A stretch of 50,755 bases of DNA from Alectoria sarmentosa (taxonomy: Eukaryota > Ascomycota > Lecanoromycetes > Lecanorales > Parmeliaceae): positions 1 through 50,755 of the forward strand of contig WOGZ01000247.1 in assembly GCA_009733775.1 (NCBI GenBank), read 5' to 3'. This document shows positions 32,721 through 46,020 of the stretch, in pieces. The notes beneath the pieces were generated by a model. The model did no database searches. It was not told where the DNA came from and was given only the letters and a program-made list of their open reading frames with translations. Within the stretch, counting starts at the first letter, position 1, and each line of letters opens with the position of its first letter. A program made the translations under genes and the position numbers.

Positions 32721-33314
32721 GCCGAGGCTAGTACAACAAAAAAATTCGAAAAATCACGAATATCGAACACGCGATCTTTTTTTGTTTTTTTTCATTCAAT
32801 CACATCAAGTTTATTATAATTAAAATTATTATTTTATTTATTTCTAATAAAAACGAATTGAATAAAATTTTATAAAAGTAAAAAAAGACTTTTAAAAACA
32901 AAAAAAGACACGCATATTTTGAAAAAATAAATAATTTACTTTTTCGCATTTCATTACTTTTAAAATATTAATTAATAAAGATTAAATATCGTACGTCTAT
33001 TAATTATCTTTTTAAAAATCAATTTTTTATTCTATATTCGATTTTTAATCTTATATAAATTATTGCGATATAAAATATATTTTATATTAACATTAATTTA
33101 TATATCGTTATTTAAAACATTTAAATATTCATTTAAACTTTTATCGATATATAAAAGTTTAAAATCTTTATTATTATCACAATTTATATAAAAATCTTTT
33201 ATTTTTCTTTTATTTATAATTATTAAAAGATTAATAATATGATTTTTATAATTTATATTTTTATTAAAAAAAAATTCGAGATCGATATATTCTTTTCAAA
33301 AATTTCATTTATTA
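32721..33314. other. AT-rich DNA between the island and E3
   Basis: No gene. It starts the right AT-rich flank. The pentamer TATTA at 33,310-33,314 is the left target duplication of E3. Confidence 0.5.
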
Positions 33315-33492
33315 TATTATAAACGTATTTTATTTAACTTTATCGCTTATTTAACTTTATCGAATTTATCGACTTTAGCGTGATTTAGAAACTTATATAT
33401 AATCGATCTTTCTTTCTTTTACATAATTTCTTAAACTTATTACTCTCGTTATATACACTTATATAATCTTAGATTTTATACTAATTTTGATA
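33315..33492 (+). repeat. Left LTR of E3
   Basis: 178 bp. It shares ATATATAATCGATCTTTCTT and TCTCGTTATATACA with the right LTR. It is more mutated than the right copy. Confidence 0.86.
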
Positions 33493-35354
33493 TTATAATA
33501 AATCTCCTTCGTACATCACTCGGCGAAGACAATTAACGAATTTTTTCATTCTCTGCTCGAGATAAGCGATCGAGTTTGATAAAGAATACGTTAAATCTTT
33601 TTATCATATAAACATCTCAAATTTAAAACAAACCTTCATTACAACTTATATTGTTTAAAAGAATATATATCACATTATTTAAACTTTTAATAGCAGTTTA
33701 ATTTATCAAAAAACGAGTTTTATATCACATTTTAAAGAAATTCTTCTTCGCTTCGCTTTATTAAATTTGCTCACATTAAAACACACTTAATCACATTTAA
33801 CTTCATCGTTATTTCATTAACATTCGACGAAACTTAATATAATCGAAAGAATATTATTTAAAACACTTATATTCTTTATAACGATTTGATTAATTCAAAA
33901 ATGAGTTTGTTATCGTCTTCACAAAAGAATTTATTCTTACGCTTTATTCGAAAACATCGATATTTTTATATAACACATCATGAATTCTTTTTAATTAAAT
34001 TTTATATTAACATTAAAATACGTTTCTTTATAGCGTCGATTATTTACATATTATAATTAATTTTATCTTATATACGAAGATTTATATATTCGCTATTCGT
34101 TTTTTAATTTATTACGATTATGCATATTATATATATAACGCTCTTTTTCTATTAAGAATCTTTATCGACAATTTCAATAACAGAAAAATCAATTAAAAAG
34201 CCTATTTTCAAATCAAAAACTATAAAATTAAAAACGATTTAATAACATTACGTTCTCTTTTCCGCCTTTATTACGAAATATTAAAACGCTAAAAGTTTAT
34301 CGACTTTTAAAAACACGTGAATTATTTTTGTTAATTAAATTAATATTTAACTTTAAACTATTAAATTTATTTATTTTTAATGATATTAATAAATTTAAAT
34401 TCGAAAATTGAAAATTACGCATTTAAGACAAATTTAATTTTAATAAAAATTATTATCTTATTAATGCATTTTAAATTAATTATATAATATTACGATTTAA
34501 TAAAAAGATAAGCGAGCACACAATATTTAAACGTCGAGATTTTATTATTAATTTTTACATTATTATTAAAAACGTTTTAAATTAATATAATAATTTTTAT
34601 AAAACATTATTATATATTGAATATAAAACAAATCAACATATTTACGAGAATCTTAAATAAGAAGTTGAATAATCATTTTCGAAGTTTTATATAAAATTTA
34701 TAAGATATATCGTTAATAATTAATTATAAAAACGTTAGCTAATAAAATACTTAAAAGATAATATTATTATTCGATTATAAGAAATATATATAATGATGAG
34801 CATTAAACGAGATTAAACATTTGCATAGCATAAAAATTATTTAACACGTATTGATTTTTATTAACGACTCAACGCAGAAAAAGAAGCATAAACATTAATA
34901 CATTAAAAGACAATTATATTCGCTAAACAATACGCTAAAACAAAACTTGAGACTGTAAACAAAAAACGTAATAAATACGTCATTATTTCTCGCCCTAATT
35001 GAAAGAAATGTAACGTTAATAAGATTTTGAATTGCTTCGCAGTCAAGAGCAAAATCATATATCAATTAAATTTATTAACATTTAATTCAACTGAGAGACT
35101 TAATATCGTTAAAATAACATATAATTTAACTTCGAAAATTCAAATTCGTGATCTTTAATAATTCTTATATGTTAACATTAGCAATAAAGGAGACACGTAT
35201 CTTTAACATTTTATGCGATTAATTAAATAGTATACGACTCGATAAAACCTCGAATATATTATTTTTAAACGATTTAAATTCATTTTATGCCTGAAAAATG
35301 CGTTTAAATTCGTTATTTTCGACGATTGTTTAAAAACTCATTAATCGATAACAA

Positions 35355-35760
35355 CGTTATATAAAATTTATCAATCATGACACTTTTATGAATATATGCA
35401 TAAACGATGTTCGAAAACATATTATATCGTCGATTAATTTCACTATCGCCGTTAATAATCTCGTTCGATTTCGCATAAATAACATTTCATGAAAAAAAAC
35501 ACTCGAAAGTTATATCGAAAACACAATATTCAATTAAGGTTTAACGCTTACGGCTCGAGATCGATCGAAACAATTAAATCGTATCATTTATTTATTTTTT
35601 CGTGATTACGATATCGAATTCAATTGAACATTAAATTATCAAAATATCAAATTGCGTTTATGATCATCATTTGTTCATTTTTACATCAAATGTCTTCAAA
35701 ATTGAAATTTTATAACGTTATAATAACATACTTACGACGAGTTATTCGTTAAATTTTAAA
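35355..35760 (+). repeat. Internal direct repeat of E3, copy 1
   Basis: It aligns with 37,945-38,345 across roughly 380-400 bp. Shared blocks include ATAAACGATGTTCGAAA, TATATTATATCG, TTTAACGCTTACG and ACCAAATGTCTT-like sequence. Most differences are transitions. Confidence 0.65.
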
Positions 35761-37944
35761 ATACGTCTTTATACGTGCTATTATTATATGTTTTAAAAAA
35801 ATAAAAAAATAACATTTTAATCGATCAGGCCTTCGATTACGAAAATCGTCTCAATCAAAAATCTAAATTCATTATTAAAAAAAACATTATTTAAAATATT
35901 CAAATTTTTAACAACATTTCGAACGAATAAGAAATGAGTTCTTTAAACTTTCGCAAAGATATTTTTCTCCGCTTCGCTTTCCCGCAATAATTCGATAACA
36001 AAACAATAAAACATTTCATCGATCCGTTTTCATTTGAAAGATTACATTCGATATTTTATAAATTCTTTACGACGAATCAAACGATTAAGAAATAACATCG
36101 CTATCGCTCTCGAAAAAAATAACACAAATTCGAAATTCACAATGAAGTTTTTATCAAAATTTCAACCTTAAACGTCTCAATATCACATCAAAACACATTA
36201 AATCTTCACATTTACAAATCAAAAAGACACACTTAGCAATAATCTATCGTTTTTCAAAATTAAATCTTTATTTTTATCTTAATATAACACGTCAAGAGAA
36301 AGAAAATACTATAATATTTATCGTTACATTTTTTTTACTCGAAATCGCATATTTTTTAATAAAGAATTAATATCTCTCTTTTTTCAAAATCGTTTTCACA
36401 ATATTGAATTATCAAAAATCTCTTCAACATTGCTTTGTTAAATTCGAAAAACTCTTTACATCGACCTTTTAATTAAGTCATTAATTTATTACATCAATTA
36501 TGATTATTATTCGTTTTATATATGAGAAACGTTTTATTACTTTTATTTTATAATTATATATCTCATTCACATCATAACTCAAAAGTCTCATTACAATTAA
36601 ATTCAAACATATATTAAATAAAAGTGATTTAAACGATGTGAAATGTTTCGAAAGCTCGTTGAAATTTAATGAATGAAAATTATATAATAATGCTATCAAA
36701 GAACACGTTAGACGCTCACTTAAATGTTTAATTATTTTATCGACTCAAATATTAATCAAAAGACTTAAATCAACGACTCGAATATTTAGATAAATGAATC
36801 AAAAATCTACGATCGAAAAACTTTCTCGAATATCTTAAAAATCAATTATATTAAAGTATCAAAAATCTTAAAAAGGTTTTATATCAAAAAATATCGATTT
36901 CTTTAATTCATTCTTATAGTATAATTTTTCAAAATTACATTTTCGTGAATCAAATTTTATATAATCAATATCGCGATACAGATATTATATAGTTATTTTT
37001 AAAATATCTACGCGACGTAATATACATGAAATATCAAAGCAATTAAAAAACTTTAAATGTAAATTTTATCAAATGTATAAAAACATTAACAATTAAATTT
37101 AAGAAAAAATCGTTTATTTAATTATTTTTCAAATTAATTATATAAAATGCTTCGCAAATCACTTCGCAATAATTTAATCAATAAAATTATTATAAATGCA
37201 TCATTTATTCAATCTCATTTTTATCGATTAATCGATTATTAAATTATAATCAAACGATCATATATAGCAAATTCTCTTATAAACATTGTGAGAAAATATT
37301 CGATTTCAAAAATAAGCTTTATAATTATATTCGAAGTTATAAATGTTAAAAAATTTCTCTTTAACAAAAGCGCTATCGTTATCAAAATTATTTTGATTTA
37401 ACTTTTTATCTCTGAAAAGAATATCACTATTAAGAAAAATAAAATAAAATATTATGCATTTACTTTAATAACAACTTTCTCCGTCGCAAAGAGTATAACG
37501 TTTCATAAATTCAATTTATTAACACTTATCTTTATTAAGAGTATTATTTTAAAAGTTTTATTATTAACATTATTATTAGTTTATCGAATAATGTTATTTT
37601 CATTATTTATTTATAAGTTTTATAAAAAGTCATATTTCATAGTCGCGAATCTTTATATATATTATATTTTATTAAATAAGTCTCAAATTTATAATAAAAT
37701 CACACGCATTATAAATATGCTCTTTATTATATTTATATAAAATCTTTACGAGAAATTTTATAATAAAAAAAATTGATTATTCTCACATTAAATAAAAATT
37801 TTAATTTTTCAATTAATCAAAATATAGCATTCGATTATCAAAAATCTCGTTTCGAATGTTCGAATTCGATTATTAAAATATCGTTCATTATTATAAAATC
37901 GAATAATTAAACATCTATCACGCATTCACTTAATTATTTAAAAT

Positions 37945-38345
37945 TTATTAAGCATAATATTTTTATTAATATATGTATAAACGATGTTCGAAACTATATT
38001 ATATCGTTAATTGATCTCGTTGTCGTCGTTGAGATAATTATACGAATTCGTACTTTTATATCTTAACAGAGAAAGTCATCGAGAGACTCATATCAAGTTA
38101 TACGACGTTTAAATAAAATTTAACGCTTACGACTCGAAATTACTCGAATTAATTAAATGATTTAAATTATGAATCTTTTTATAATTTAAATATTAAATTT
38201 CAAATGAATATTGCATTATTAAAATATTAAATTACGTTTTTGATTATTATTTGCTCATTTTTTCACCAAATGTCTTTAAAATGAAAATTCTTTAACATTA
38301 CGATAACGTATTCGCGACGAATTACTAACTGAGTCTCTTGAATAA
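37945..38345 (+). repeat. Internal direct repeat of E3, copy 2
   Basis: The second copy of the 35,355 block, ending about 190 bp before the right LTR. The two copies start 2.59 kb apart. A (GTC)n-like run near 38,350-38,370 lies just beyond it. Confidence 0.65.
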
Positions 38346-38537
38346 ATTATCGTCGTCGTCGTCATCGTCGGAGAAGAACATTGTTGAGATATCAAAAGTT
38401 TTATTTTATTAATTTTTCAATATGCATACATAGCGAGCGTTTTTTAATATTATAATATTAATAATATTATTAACAATAAAAAGAACTTATATCGATTTAT
38501 AGCGATGAGGGCCATCGTTATTCAAAGAAGAAAATAA

Positions 38538-38715
38538 TGTTACGAGCGTATCTTATTCAGCCCTATCGCTTACTCAGTTTTATCGAATCTATCGACTCTA
38601 ACGTAATTCAGAGACCTATATATAATCGATCTTTCTTTCTTTTATATAGTTTTCTAAACTTATTATTCTCGTTATATACATTTATATAATTTCAAACTTT
38701 ATATTAATTTTAACA
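38538..38715 (+). repeat. Right LTR of E3
   Basis: 178 bp, pairs with 33,315-33,492. It keeps TG...CA ends and is followed by TATTA. Confidence 0.86.
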
Positions 38716-38777
38716 TATTATTTAAATTTCAACGAAGAAGATTTTATAATTATTAAGAAAAATAAATAAAAATAAAT

Positions 38778-38966
38778 TGTTATGATTGCTTGCTTACTAA
38801 ACAGCTTGGCATTCAACATAGCGTAACTTTCTTAATATAAAGAATACAAAAATCATTACACACTCAATAACATGACTTGTTTTTCTATCTTTTGTTCTTT
38901 TGTTTCCGCATATGAAAAAAGACGTTTCATAATATAAAAATTCCATTTTTATCGAAAATCTTGCTA
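38778..38966 (+). repeat. Left LTR of E4
   Basis: 189 bp. It shares AACATGACTTGTTTTTCT and TTCTTTTGTTTCCGCATAT with the right LTR. Confidence 0.88.
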
Positions 38967-39165
38967 ATTGATAACAACATTGAATATTCATTTCAATGTT
39001 ATCAATTTCAAACATCAATTTTTCGACATAATCATCAGCTTTCAAACATCAAAATTCTTTTTCGTTAAAATCGAATTTCAAAATAAGCATCTCTCGTTTT
39101 AATCTTCACTTTATTTTATATTAAATTTTTTCTTATATTGAATTCTCTTTTATATTGAATTTCAT

Positions 39166-39195
39166 ATTTCGAATTTCGAATTTCGAATTTCGAAT
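39166..39195. repeat. Four-copy heptamer minisatellite
   Basis: ATTTCGA is repeated about four times in tandem in the leader of E4. Confidence 0.7.
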
Positions 39196-42100
39196 CTTAA
39201 ATCGAGATCGAATTATCGATTTTTATAACTTAAGGCGATTACGTAAAATAAATGTTTTTCATTTTCTTCATCGAAAAAAATTTCTCTTATAATTCTTTTC
39301 CTCAATTCATCATATTTTTATATTTAAGATATCGAATTTCATTTTTATCTTGAATTTTATGTCTCGAAAAGTTATTATTCTCATTTTTTAATTTGAGGAT
39401 TTTTTTCAAAATAAACACGTTTTCACGAATCTTTTCAATCAAAACGTTCGTCGATTTATATTTCAAATCGTGAAAGATAATTTTAGATCTTTAGAGATTA
39501 ACAAAAACGTTTCAAGTTTTTTTATCGATGAATGTGTTAAAACCCGATCAACGTCTTTAAATTTTTATTCTTAATCGTCGAATTGAGCAATTAATCGATC
39601 TTTTTTATAAATTGCTTTTTGAACATTTAATCAAAAAATTCGAGCCTTTCAAAGATTTCAAGATTCATTTTCGATAAAAATAACATCTCATATTTCTTCT
39701 ATTGTCTCATTTATCAAAATAATCATTTAAAAAAAAAACGAAGAAACTTTTAAAGATTTATTTAATAACGATTTCACATTTAAATTTGTTTATTTTGTCG
39801 AAGAAATTTTCGAGGATTTATCTAATAACGATTTCACATCTATTTCTTCGAAAAAACGACGTCAATTTATATTCATATTAAAATATTTTATCTTTTCACT
39901 TTTCTCGTCGACAATTCGAAAATTCAAATCATCTTTTATATCTTCTTTATCTTCTGACGATTTGAAATTCTCTTTTTTTTCGTTTAAAAGAGTTATTTTT
40001 GACAAAAAGGTTAACAAAATGATCGAAAATAATAATGACTTTAACGAATTCCGTAATTTCTCTAATATCGATTTTTTCAATTTCGATAATCGAATTTCCG
40101 AACAAAGAAACACGATTAGATTTTTATTTTTTTAATCTTTTTAAAAGTCGAGAACGCAATAATTTTTATCTTCTACTCCTCTAAAAATAAATTTTATCAT
40201 ATAATAAACAATGTTATAAGTTATATAGATTATCTTAAATAATCTTTAATTTATATTCGATTCGATAAGTTTTTTTGAATCGCAAAAACCTTAAAGACCT
40301 TTTGAACAAATTTAAAAAAATCAAAAAAATTCTAAAAATAATTTCCGTGTTTTCGATTTAAAATTCTTTCATTCGAATTTAAAAGAATTTTATGATATTA
40401 ATGATATTGTCTTTATAAATAAAAAGAACATATATCGAAAAATATATTTCTTTTATCGACGAATAGAAGATTACGTTATAATCAAAAAAAAGAATGTTGT
40501 GCGAGTAAATCTTTTCATTTATTTTCGTGAAATGGCATTTTCTTGATAATTAAACACTCTTTTTCAAAATGAGAAAAATGTTATGATATAATTATAAATG
40601 AGACTTAAAAAAACATTTATTCGTTTATAAAAAAGATTCAAAATCTCGATATTCTCGGCATTGAATCAATTTATTAAATAAATTTATATTATAATAAACG
40701 CTGATGATAAGTGAGATTCAATTAATTACGTTCAAAACGTTTTCAAATATGCAATACAAACAAAGATTTTCGATGAATATACACAAGTTATTTAAATATG
40801 AAATCACTTGAACGTGAATTTATAAATTTCAATATCTCTTTTAACTTTTTTGATTACATTTCGATAATTCACGAAAGAGCTTAATAACAAAAAGAAATTT
40901 TGATATTATATTTATCAACAAAAAAAAATATAGCATAAAGATGTGCGAAAGAAAATTCGAAAATGAGACAAAAAAAGAGATCGAAAACGAGATCGAGAAT
41001 AACGATTTAATAAAGACAGATCTTTGTTCAAAAAAAGGTAAAATGAATATCAAAAAACGTTATAATAACCTTATTTTCCTTCACGTTTCTTTATGATATC
41101 GGATTCTCATGAATTCGATGTTTATGTTTATCAATCGACATCGTTATACCCGACTTACGAAAATTAACAACAATCGAATTTTTTTATATATTCTCAATAC
41201 GCTTAATAAGTTTATGATTTTTAATAATAAGCATTAAACGAACAAATAAAAGTTTATTTATAATCGAATCAAATTTCTTTTTTTTAAATTATATAAACGT
41301 AAGCATCAAAGCTCGTGTTATCGCTTATATAATCAAAAAACGCTTTATTCGTTTTAAAATAATCATTAATAATTATGATAAAAAATATTCAATCGAATAA
41401 TTATCGTTAGAATTATGAGAATAATTATACAAATCGTAATGATTGATCTTTTTATTAATAGAGATCGTATGAAGAAAATCAGAGATCGTATAAAAATCAA
41501 AAATCGTATAAGAATTAGAGATTTATGAGAATGCCGCCTTTCAAAGTTTCTCAAAAGATATATTTTAATGATTTTTTTAACGAGAATTATGATCTCGAGA
41601 ATTATCATAAAGATATTAATTATTAAAATCTTTATATGTATTATGAAAATAAAAAACAATTTCACGATGCGAATAAAAGGACTTCTATTGAAAAAAAGAA
41701 AGATTTTAAAAACGACGAAATTAATGTTGAATTCGTATTCATAACGTATCATGTTATTATTAAAAAGAAAAGAAAATAATCTCAATATCGTATTTGTAAA
41801 AAAGACTTTTTTTCAAACAATTTATTACACGCTCACATTAAAATCAAATTTTATTTTCAAAAACATTTTCAAAAGGATCTTGATTTTCGAAAATATTTTT
41901 AAAAGAATTTTGATTCTTCGAAGAAATTTGAAATCGTTTTTACGATTATGAATTTAAGGTTATTATGTATAATCGAATCTTCGATATCATTTTCTCTTAT
42001 CTTCGACATAACTTTTCGATTATAACATTATTTCACGAGATTAATGAATCTTATAATGAAAACGTCGTCAAAATTTGAATGTTTAAATATAAGATGTTTT

Positions 42101-42238
42101 ATAAGCATAATTAATAGACTTTTTTTAAAAAAATTATTTTTCGAATTCAAATTGAACAAATATAAAGTTTTAATAATTTTATGAGAAATTGATTTCAATA
42201 AACATTTCATTAACGAATAATTTAATTTTTCATTTTTT

Positions 42239-42670
42239 ATGAAAAAGAAAAATAATGAAATCTCAATCTTTATGAAATTTATCAAAGATATTTATATAAT
42301 AAATAATTTAAAAACGAATTTCTTGATTAATATGAATATTTTCGGTTTTAAAAACGTAATCATCGATATTTCGAAAAAGAAAATAATTTTCATAAAATGC
42401 GAAAATATCGTCGTTTTTATTTAAATTATCGTTTGAGACAATGTTCGAATTCGAAAAATCGTACGCTCGAAACGCAAATAAATGATTTTATTTAAAATGA
42501 CGAGAATCGTGAACATTTTTTTGCGCGATAAAGATCTTTTTCTCGATCGAAACTTTATTTTTGAATCAAAAATGAAAAAAATGTATTTTCATTTCGTGAA
42601 CGCAAGTTTTGATTTCGTAAATATTCAAAATAATTTTATATATTCGCTTTTGATTTTTCGTCGTTAGAAA
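42239..42670 (+). pseudogene. Protease-like segment of the E4 polyprotein
   Basis: In the plus frame used by the downstream RT, 42,239-42,424 includes DIYIINNLKTNFLINMNIF. This looks like the C-terminal part of a retroviral-type aspartic protease (family form: hydrophobic, LKANMLIGxDI). The same frame continues at 42,482-42,667 with FLRDKDLFLDRNFIFE, typical of the linker between protease and RT in these elements. The catalytic DTGA-like motif is not identified. Inactive. Confidence 0.5.
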
Positions 42671-43198
42671 ATGAGCATTATCACAGAATATGAGACTTAA
42701 AAAAGTTATTAAATTGATTTAAAGAGTTATTCTTTAACAACAAAGGTCTTTAAAAACAAAAAACTTATAATTGCGAAATTCACGAATCTATTAAATTCGA
42801 AATCAACATTTGAAAAAATCTTAATCGATTTCTTTTTGAAAACTCAATTTTTAAACGAAATAACAATTTATGATAAATAAGAATATGTAAATGTTATGCG
42901 TCGAATCGTGAAGGAAAATTTTAAAATTTGAGAGAATATCGAAGATATGATTGATTTATTCGAATTCGAATGAATATAAATGTTTATTATTATAAATTAA
43001 CAATTCTCGACAACGAAATTGAGAAATAAAATATATTCATTTATTTCGAAAATCAAAAAGTTAATAAACGAGAAATTTAATAAGATGCATTTATAAGAGA
43101 AAATGAATTGATTAATAAAACTTATATTTTTTGTCTTTTCGATTTTTATGATTTATAAAATCGTTTATATTAATTTAAAAAAGATTTCGAAACGAAAA

Positions 43199-43651
43199 GA
43201 AAAAGTGATTATAAATATTCGAGAATTGAATAAAATTATTATTTTAAATAATTATTCAATTTCGCTTTAAGAGAACATCGTTATTTTTATTCAAAAATGT
43301 AATTTCATTAACGTGATCGATTATAATGAGCAATTTCATTTGTTTTTGATCAAAAAGAATTATCGTTAACGTTTCATTATCGTATTTCATAAAGAATCGA
43401 AACATTTCAATATCGTAATAATGAGATTTAAGAATTCTGTTTTTTACATATAAAAGAAAATGAACGAATTTCTACGTCAATATCGTTATTTCGCAAAATG
43501 TTATATTAACGATATAATTATCTTTTCGCGAATAACGAAAAAACATTTCGAGCATTTAAAAACGATTTTTCGATTTTTCGCGAAATTGAAAATCACTTTT
43601 AAATTCAAAAAATCTTATTTGAAATATTCATTCATTATTTTATTAAATTAA
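43199..43651 (+). pseudogene. Reverse transcriptase domain of E4, interrupted by stops
   Basis: One continuous frame reads EKVIINIRELNKIIILNNYS, then FHKESKHFNIVIMRFKNSVF, then the catalytic segment YINDIIIFS at about 43,500-43,530, in the place of Y-(I/V)-DD. The fingers-palm continuation KLKITFKFKKSYLKY follows. The second Asp of YIDD-type motifs is kept but the first is Asn (GAY to AAY, a G-to-A change). Three in-frame TAA codons occur before 43,460 and the frame ends at TAA 43,649. The family match is by memory and is strong. Confidence 0.82.
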
Positions 43652-43939
43652 AAAATAAATGATTTTAAACTTATAATTATTGAGAAAAGAGTCGCCGCGA
43701 TCAAAAAAATATGCTTTTCAAAAACATTAAAAGATTTAAAGATTTATATGAAAATAATGAATTGATTGCGAAGAAATGTGTGATATTTTGTTTAAATCTT
43801 CGAATTATTATAACGTTTAAAAATTGAACTTTTTAAACGCTCATTTATATAAAAAAATCGAATTCGAAAAAAATATATTAAAAGCATTAAAATAATTTTT
43901 ATTAAAAAAGAGAAAAAGATTTTCGAGGTTTTTCAGAAG

Positions 43940-44215
43940 ATCTTAATTATGAAAATTTATTTTTATTATCATAATTCGATACATTAACTTTATGCTAATC
44001 TCGACGAATTTAAAAAATACGAATTCGAAATAATTTTATATCACGTTTTCGATGATTTTTAAAGAAACTCTTTTTTAAAAGTCGATATTTAATTCATCAT
44101 GTTTTTATTAAAGTTTTTGAATTTTACGAAATTGAAATATTGATTCACAAAATTAAAAATCGCAATTTTGATATGAATATTAAAGAAGATTTCTTATATA
44201 TTGAGTTAAAAATTC
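43940..44215 (+). pseudogene. RNase H domain of E4, interrupted by stops
   Basis: The same frame as the RT gives LYANLDEFKKYEFEIILYHV (family: LYVDxDASKxxGFG), then IMFLLKFLNFTKLKY followed by a stop where Trp is usual, and LKKISYIL (family: W-LKKIRHL). The first catalytic Asp position appears as Asn. Inactive. Confidence 0.7.
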
Positions 44216-44859
44216 GAAAAGAAAATGATCATTTTCACGAATCATTTTGTTATCATAAATATCGTATAATAAATTACACTTTTCTTTTCGTTTTCGAATC
44301 GAATGAATTTACGATTTATACGAATTTTTTAATACGTTTCGCAATTCAATTTAAATATGCGATGAAAATTTGAAAAACAAAACGTGATTTTAAATGCTCT
44401 TTTTAAACTTTTTCGTAAATGAAAAAAGAGATATAAAATTAACGAATCCGACGTGTTTAACGAAATTAATGTTTATATTTTCATTTCGACGAAAATGTTT
44501 AAAAATTATCGATTTAAATTTGAAAAAGCGTATAAAAAGGATAAGAAATGATTTAAGATTTATGAATTTTTATTATGAAAAAGAGATCGTTTTTTGAAAG
44601 ATAAAAAGTTCGTGAAAATAATAAAGTTTTTAAATATTCAATTCGTGTGATGAGAAAAGCTCGTTTATTATCGCGATTTATTCAATTTTAAAAAACGTCT
44701 TTATATTTTCAAAAGCATAAAATAAAAAATGTTCGAGTTAACATATGATTTTCAAAATCATAATGACTTTTATAAAATTTATGAACGAATCGTCGAAAAT
44801 TATTATATGAGATATTTGATTTGAAGATTTAAAAGATATATATTGTATTGTTCGCAATG

Positions 44860-45190
44860 TTAATTGAATCAAATCATTAAACACGCGTCTTATGAATCTT
44901 TGAAATCGATAATAACTTCGTTTATAAGTTTTCATACGATTATGATAAATTTCATTTTAATTCTCTCTTTTTTGAAAAACGAAAACGATATTTTAATAAA
45001 TATAATATGCAAATTCTCGAAAAGAATAATAAACGTCGTCGAAAAGATAATTTAAAGTATAATAAAATAAACGATAACGTTGTTGAAAGCCCTTGCGAAT
45101 TGAGAAATTTTATAAATCATTATCTCGAATCGCGATTCGAAGTTTTTTTTCGATTTCTAAAAAATCATTTTCATTGCTTTAAGAATTGAA
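44860..45190 (+). pseudogene. Integrase core remnant of E4
   Basis: Still in the RT frame, it reads SFISFHTIMINFILILSF and then KNENDILINIICKFSKR. The family form is P-FHTI-(I/V)DFI-LP, followed by D-I--V-CKFSKR. The first catalytic Asp is replaced by Asn (INF), again a G-to-A type change. A nearby stretch in another frame, NHYLESRFEVFFRFL, may be noise. Confidence 0.7.
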
Positions 45191-45639
45191 TTAATGATTT
45201 TCATAATTTATTATTCACAAATTAACGGGCAATTTGAAAAAATTAATCAAATTATGAAAATTGCATTACGTTTTCATAATATTTATTATTTTGACGTTTC
45301 GTGAAATAAATTTTTCATTATTTTAAGAGAAATTTTAAACAATTTAATTAATGTTTCGATAAAAAAGATTGTTAATAAAATCGTTTATGAAATGAAATTG
45401 AATAATGAAATAAATGTTAATAATGTCGTTATCAAAGAGCAAATCGATATAATCGATAATAAAAATCGAAATCATTAAAAAGTTATCGACTTTTTTGCTT
45501 TCGTCGTCGCGAAAATAAAAATCAAATATGATAAAAAACATAAATCTTTGATTATGAAACTTGATGATAAAACATATGTAAAACTTTATCACGAATATAA
45601 ATTTTTTAAATTGAAAAATATTAAATTATTCAATTAAAG

Positions 45640-46020
45640 AATGAAACCTTTTCGAATTTTTAAATAATAAGAAAATTTAATTTATGAATTGAAATTTTCG
45701 AAGATTTAAAAGATTTATTTAATTTTCTCGATCGTTATGCTCGAATTCGTATTAAAAAAAAAAGATTTATATCGAAAATCGAAAGAAGAAGGTTAGAAAT
45801 CGATAATCGATAAAAACGAATTAATGATTAAGAATAAACATGAGATTAAAAGATTCATCGATCGACAAAAGGTTCATTCGCGAGATAAAAGTTCACGTCA
45901 AAAAGAAAAAATCGTATAATATTTAATGAAATGAAAGAATTGAGAATCGATTCACAATGTTTGATATAATATAAAAAATCTTGATAAAACGAAAAAACTT
46001 ATAAAGAATTACGATCGAAA
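45640..46020 (+). pseudogene. Integrase C-terminus and chromodomain remnant of E4
   Basis: At about 45,660-45,790 the text KPFRIF and FSIVMLEFVLKKKDLY matches the usual GPF-I ... FS-AMLEP segment after integrase. From 45,851, in the RT frame, it reads RFIDRQKVHSRDKSSRQKEK, then YLMK, stop, KN, stop, ES, HNV, stop, YNIKNLDKTKKLIKNYDR. The stops fall where a chromodomain has Trp (LV-W-G-----WE--N), as expected from TGG to TGA. Chromodomains in such integrases target heterochromatin by binding methylated histone H3. Confidence 0.72.

Larger units (their letters stand above)
33315..38715 (+). mobile_element. LTR retrotransposon E3 (5,401 bp) with TATTA target duplication
   Basis: Direct repeats of exactly 178 bp lie at 33,315-33,492 and 38,538-38,715. 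The right copy starts TGTTACGAGCG and ends TTTTAACA. The left copy has the same ends mutated to TATTATAAACG and TTTTGATA. TATTA flanks both sides (33,310-33,314 and 38,716-38,720). A purine-rich tract (AAAGAAGAAAATAA) precedes the right LTR, which suggests plus orientation. The interior keeps CpA and has few TpG on the plus strand. I found no RT or integrase motif in either strand by eye, so it may be non-autonomous or decayed past recognition. A pair of internal direct repeats is listed separately. Confidence 0.86.

Noticed and set aside
36481..36699. Minus-strand 72-codon frame inside E3
   Set aside because: No retroelement motif, and its length is as expected by chance in this composition.
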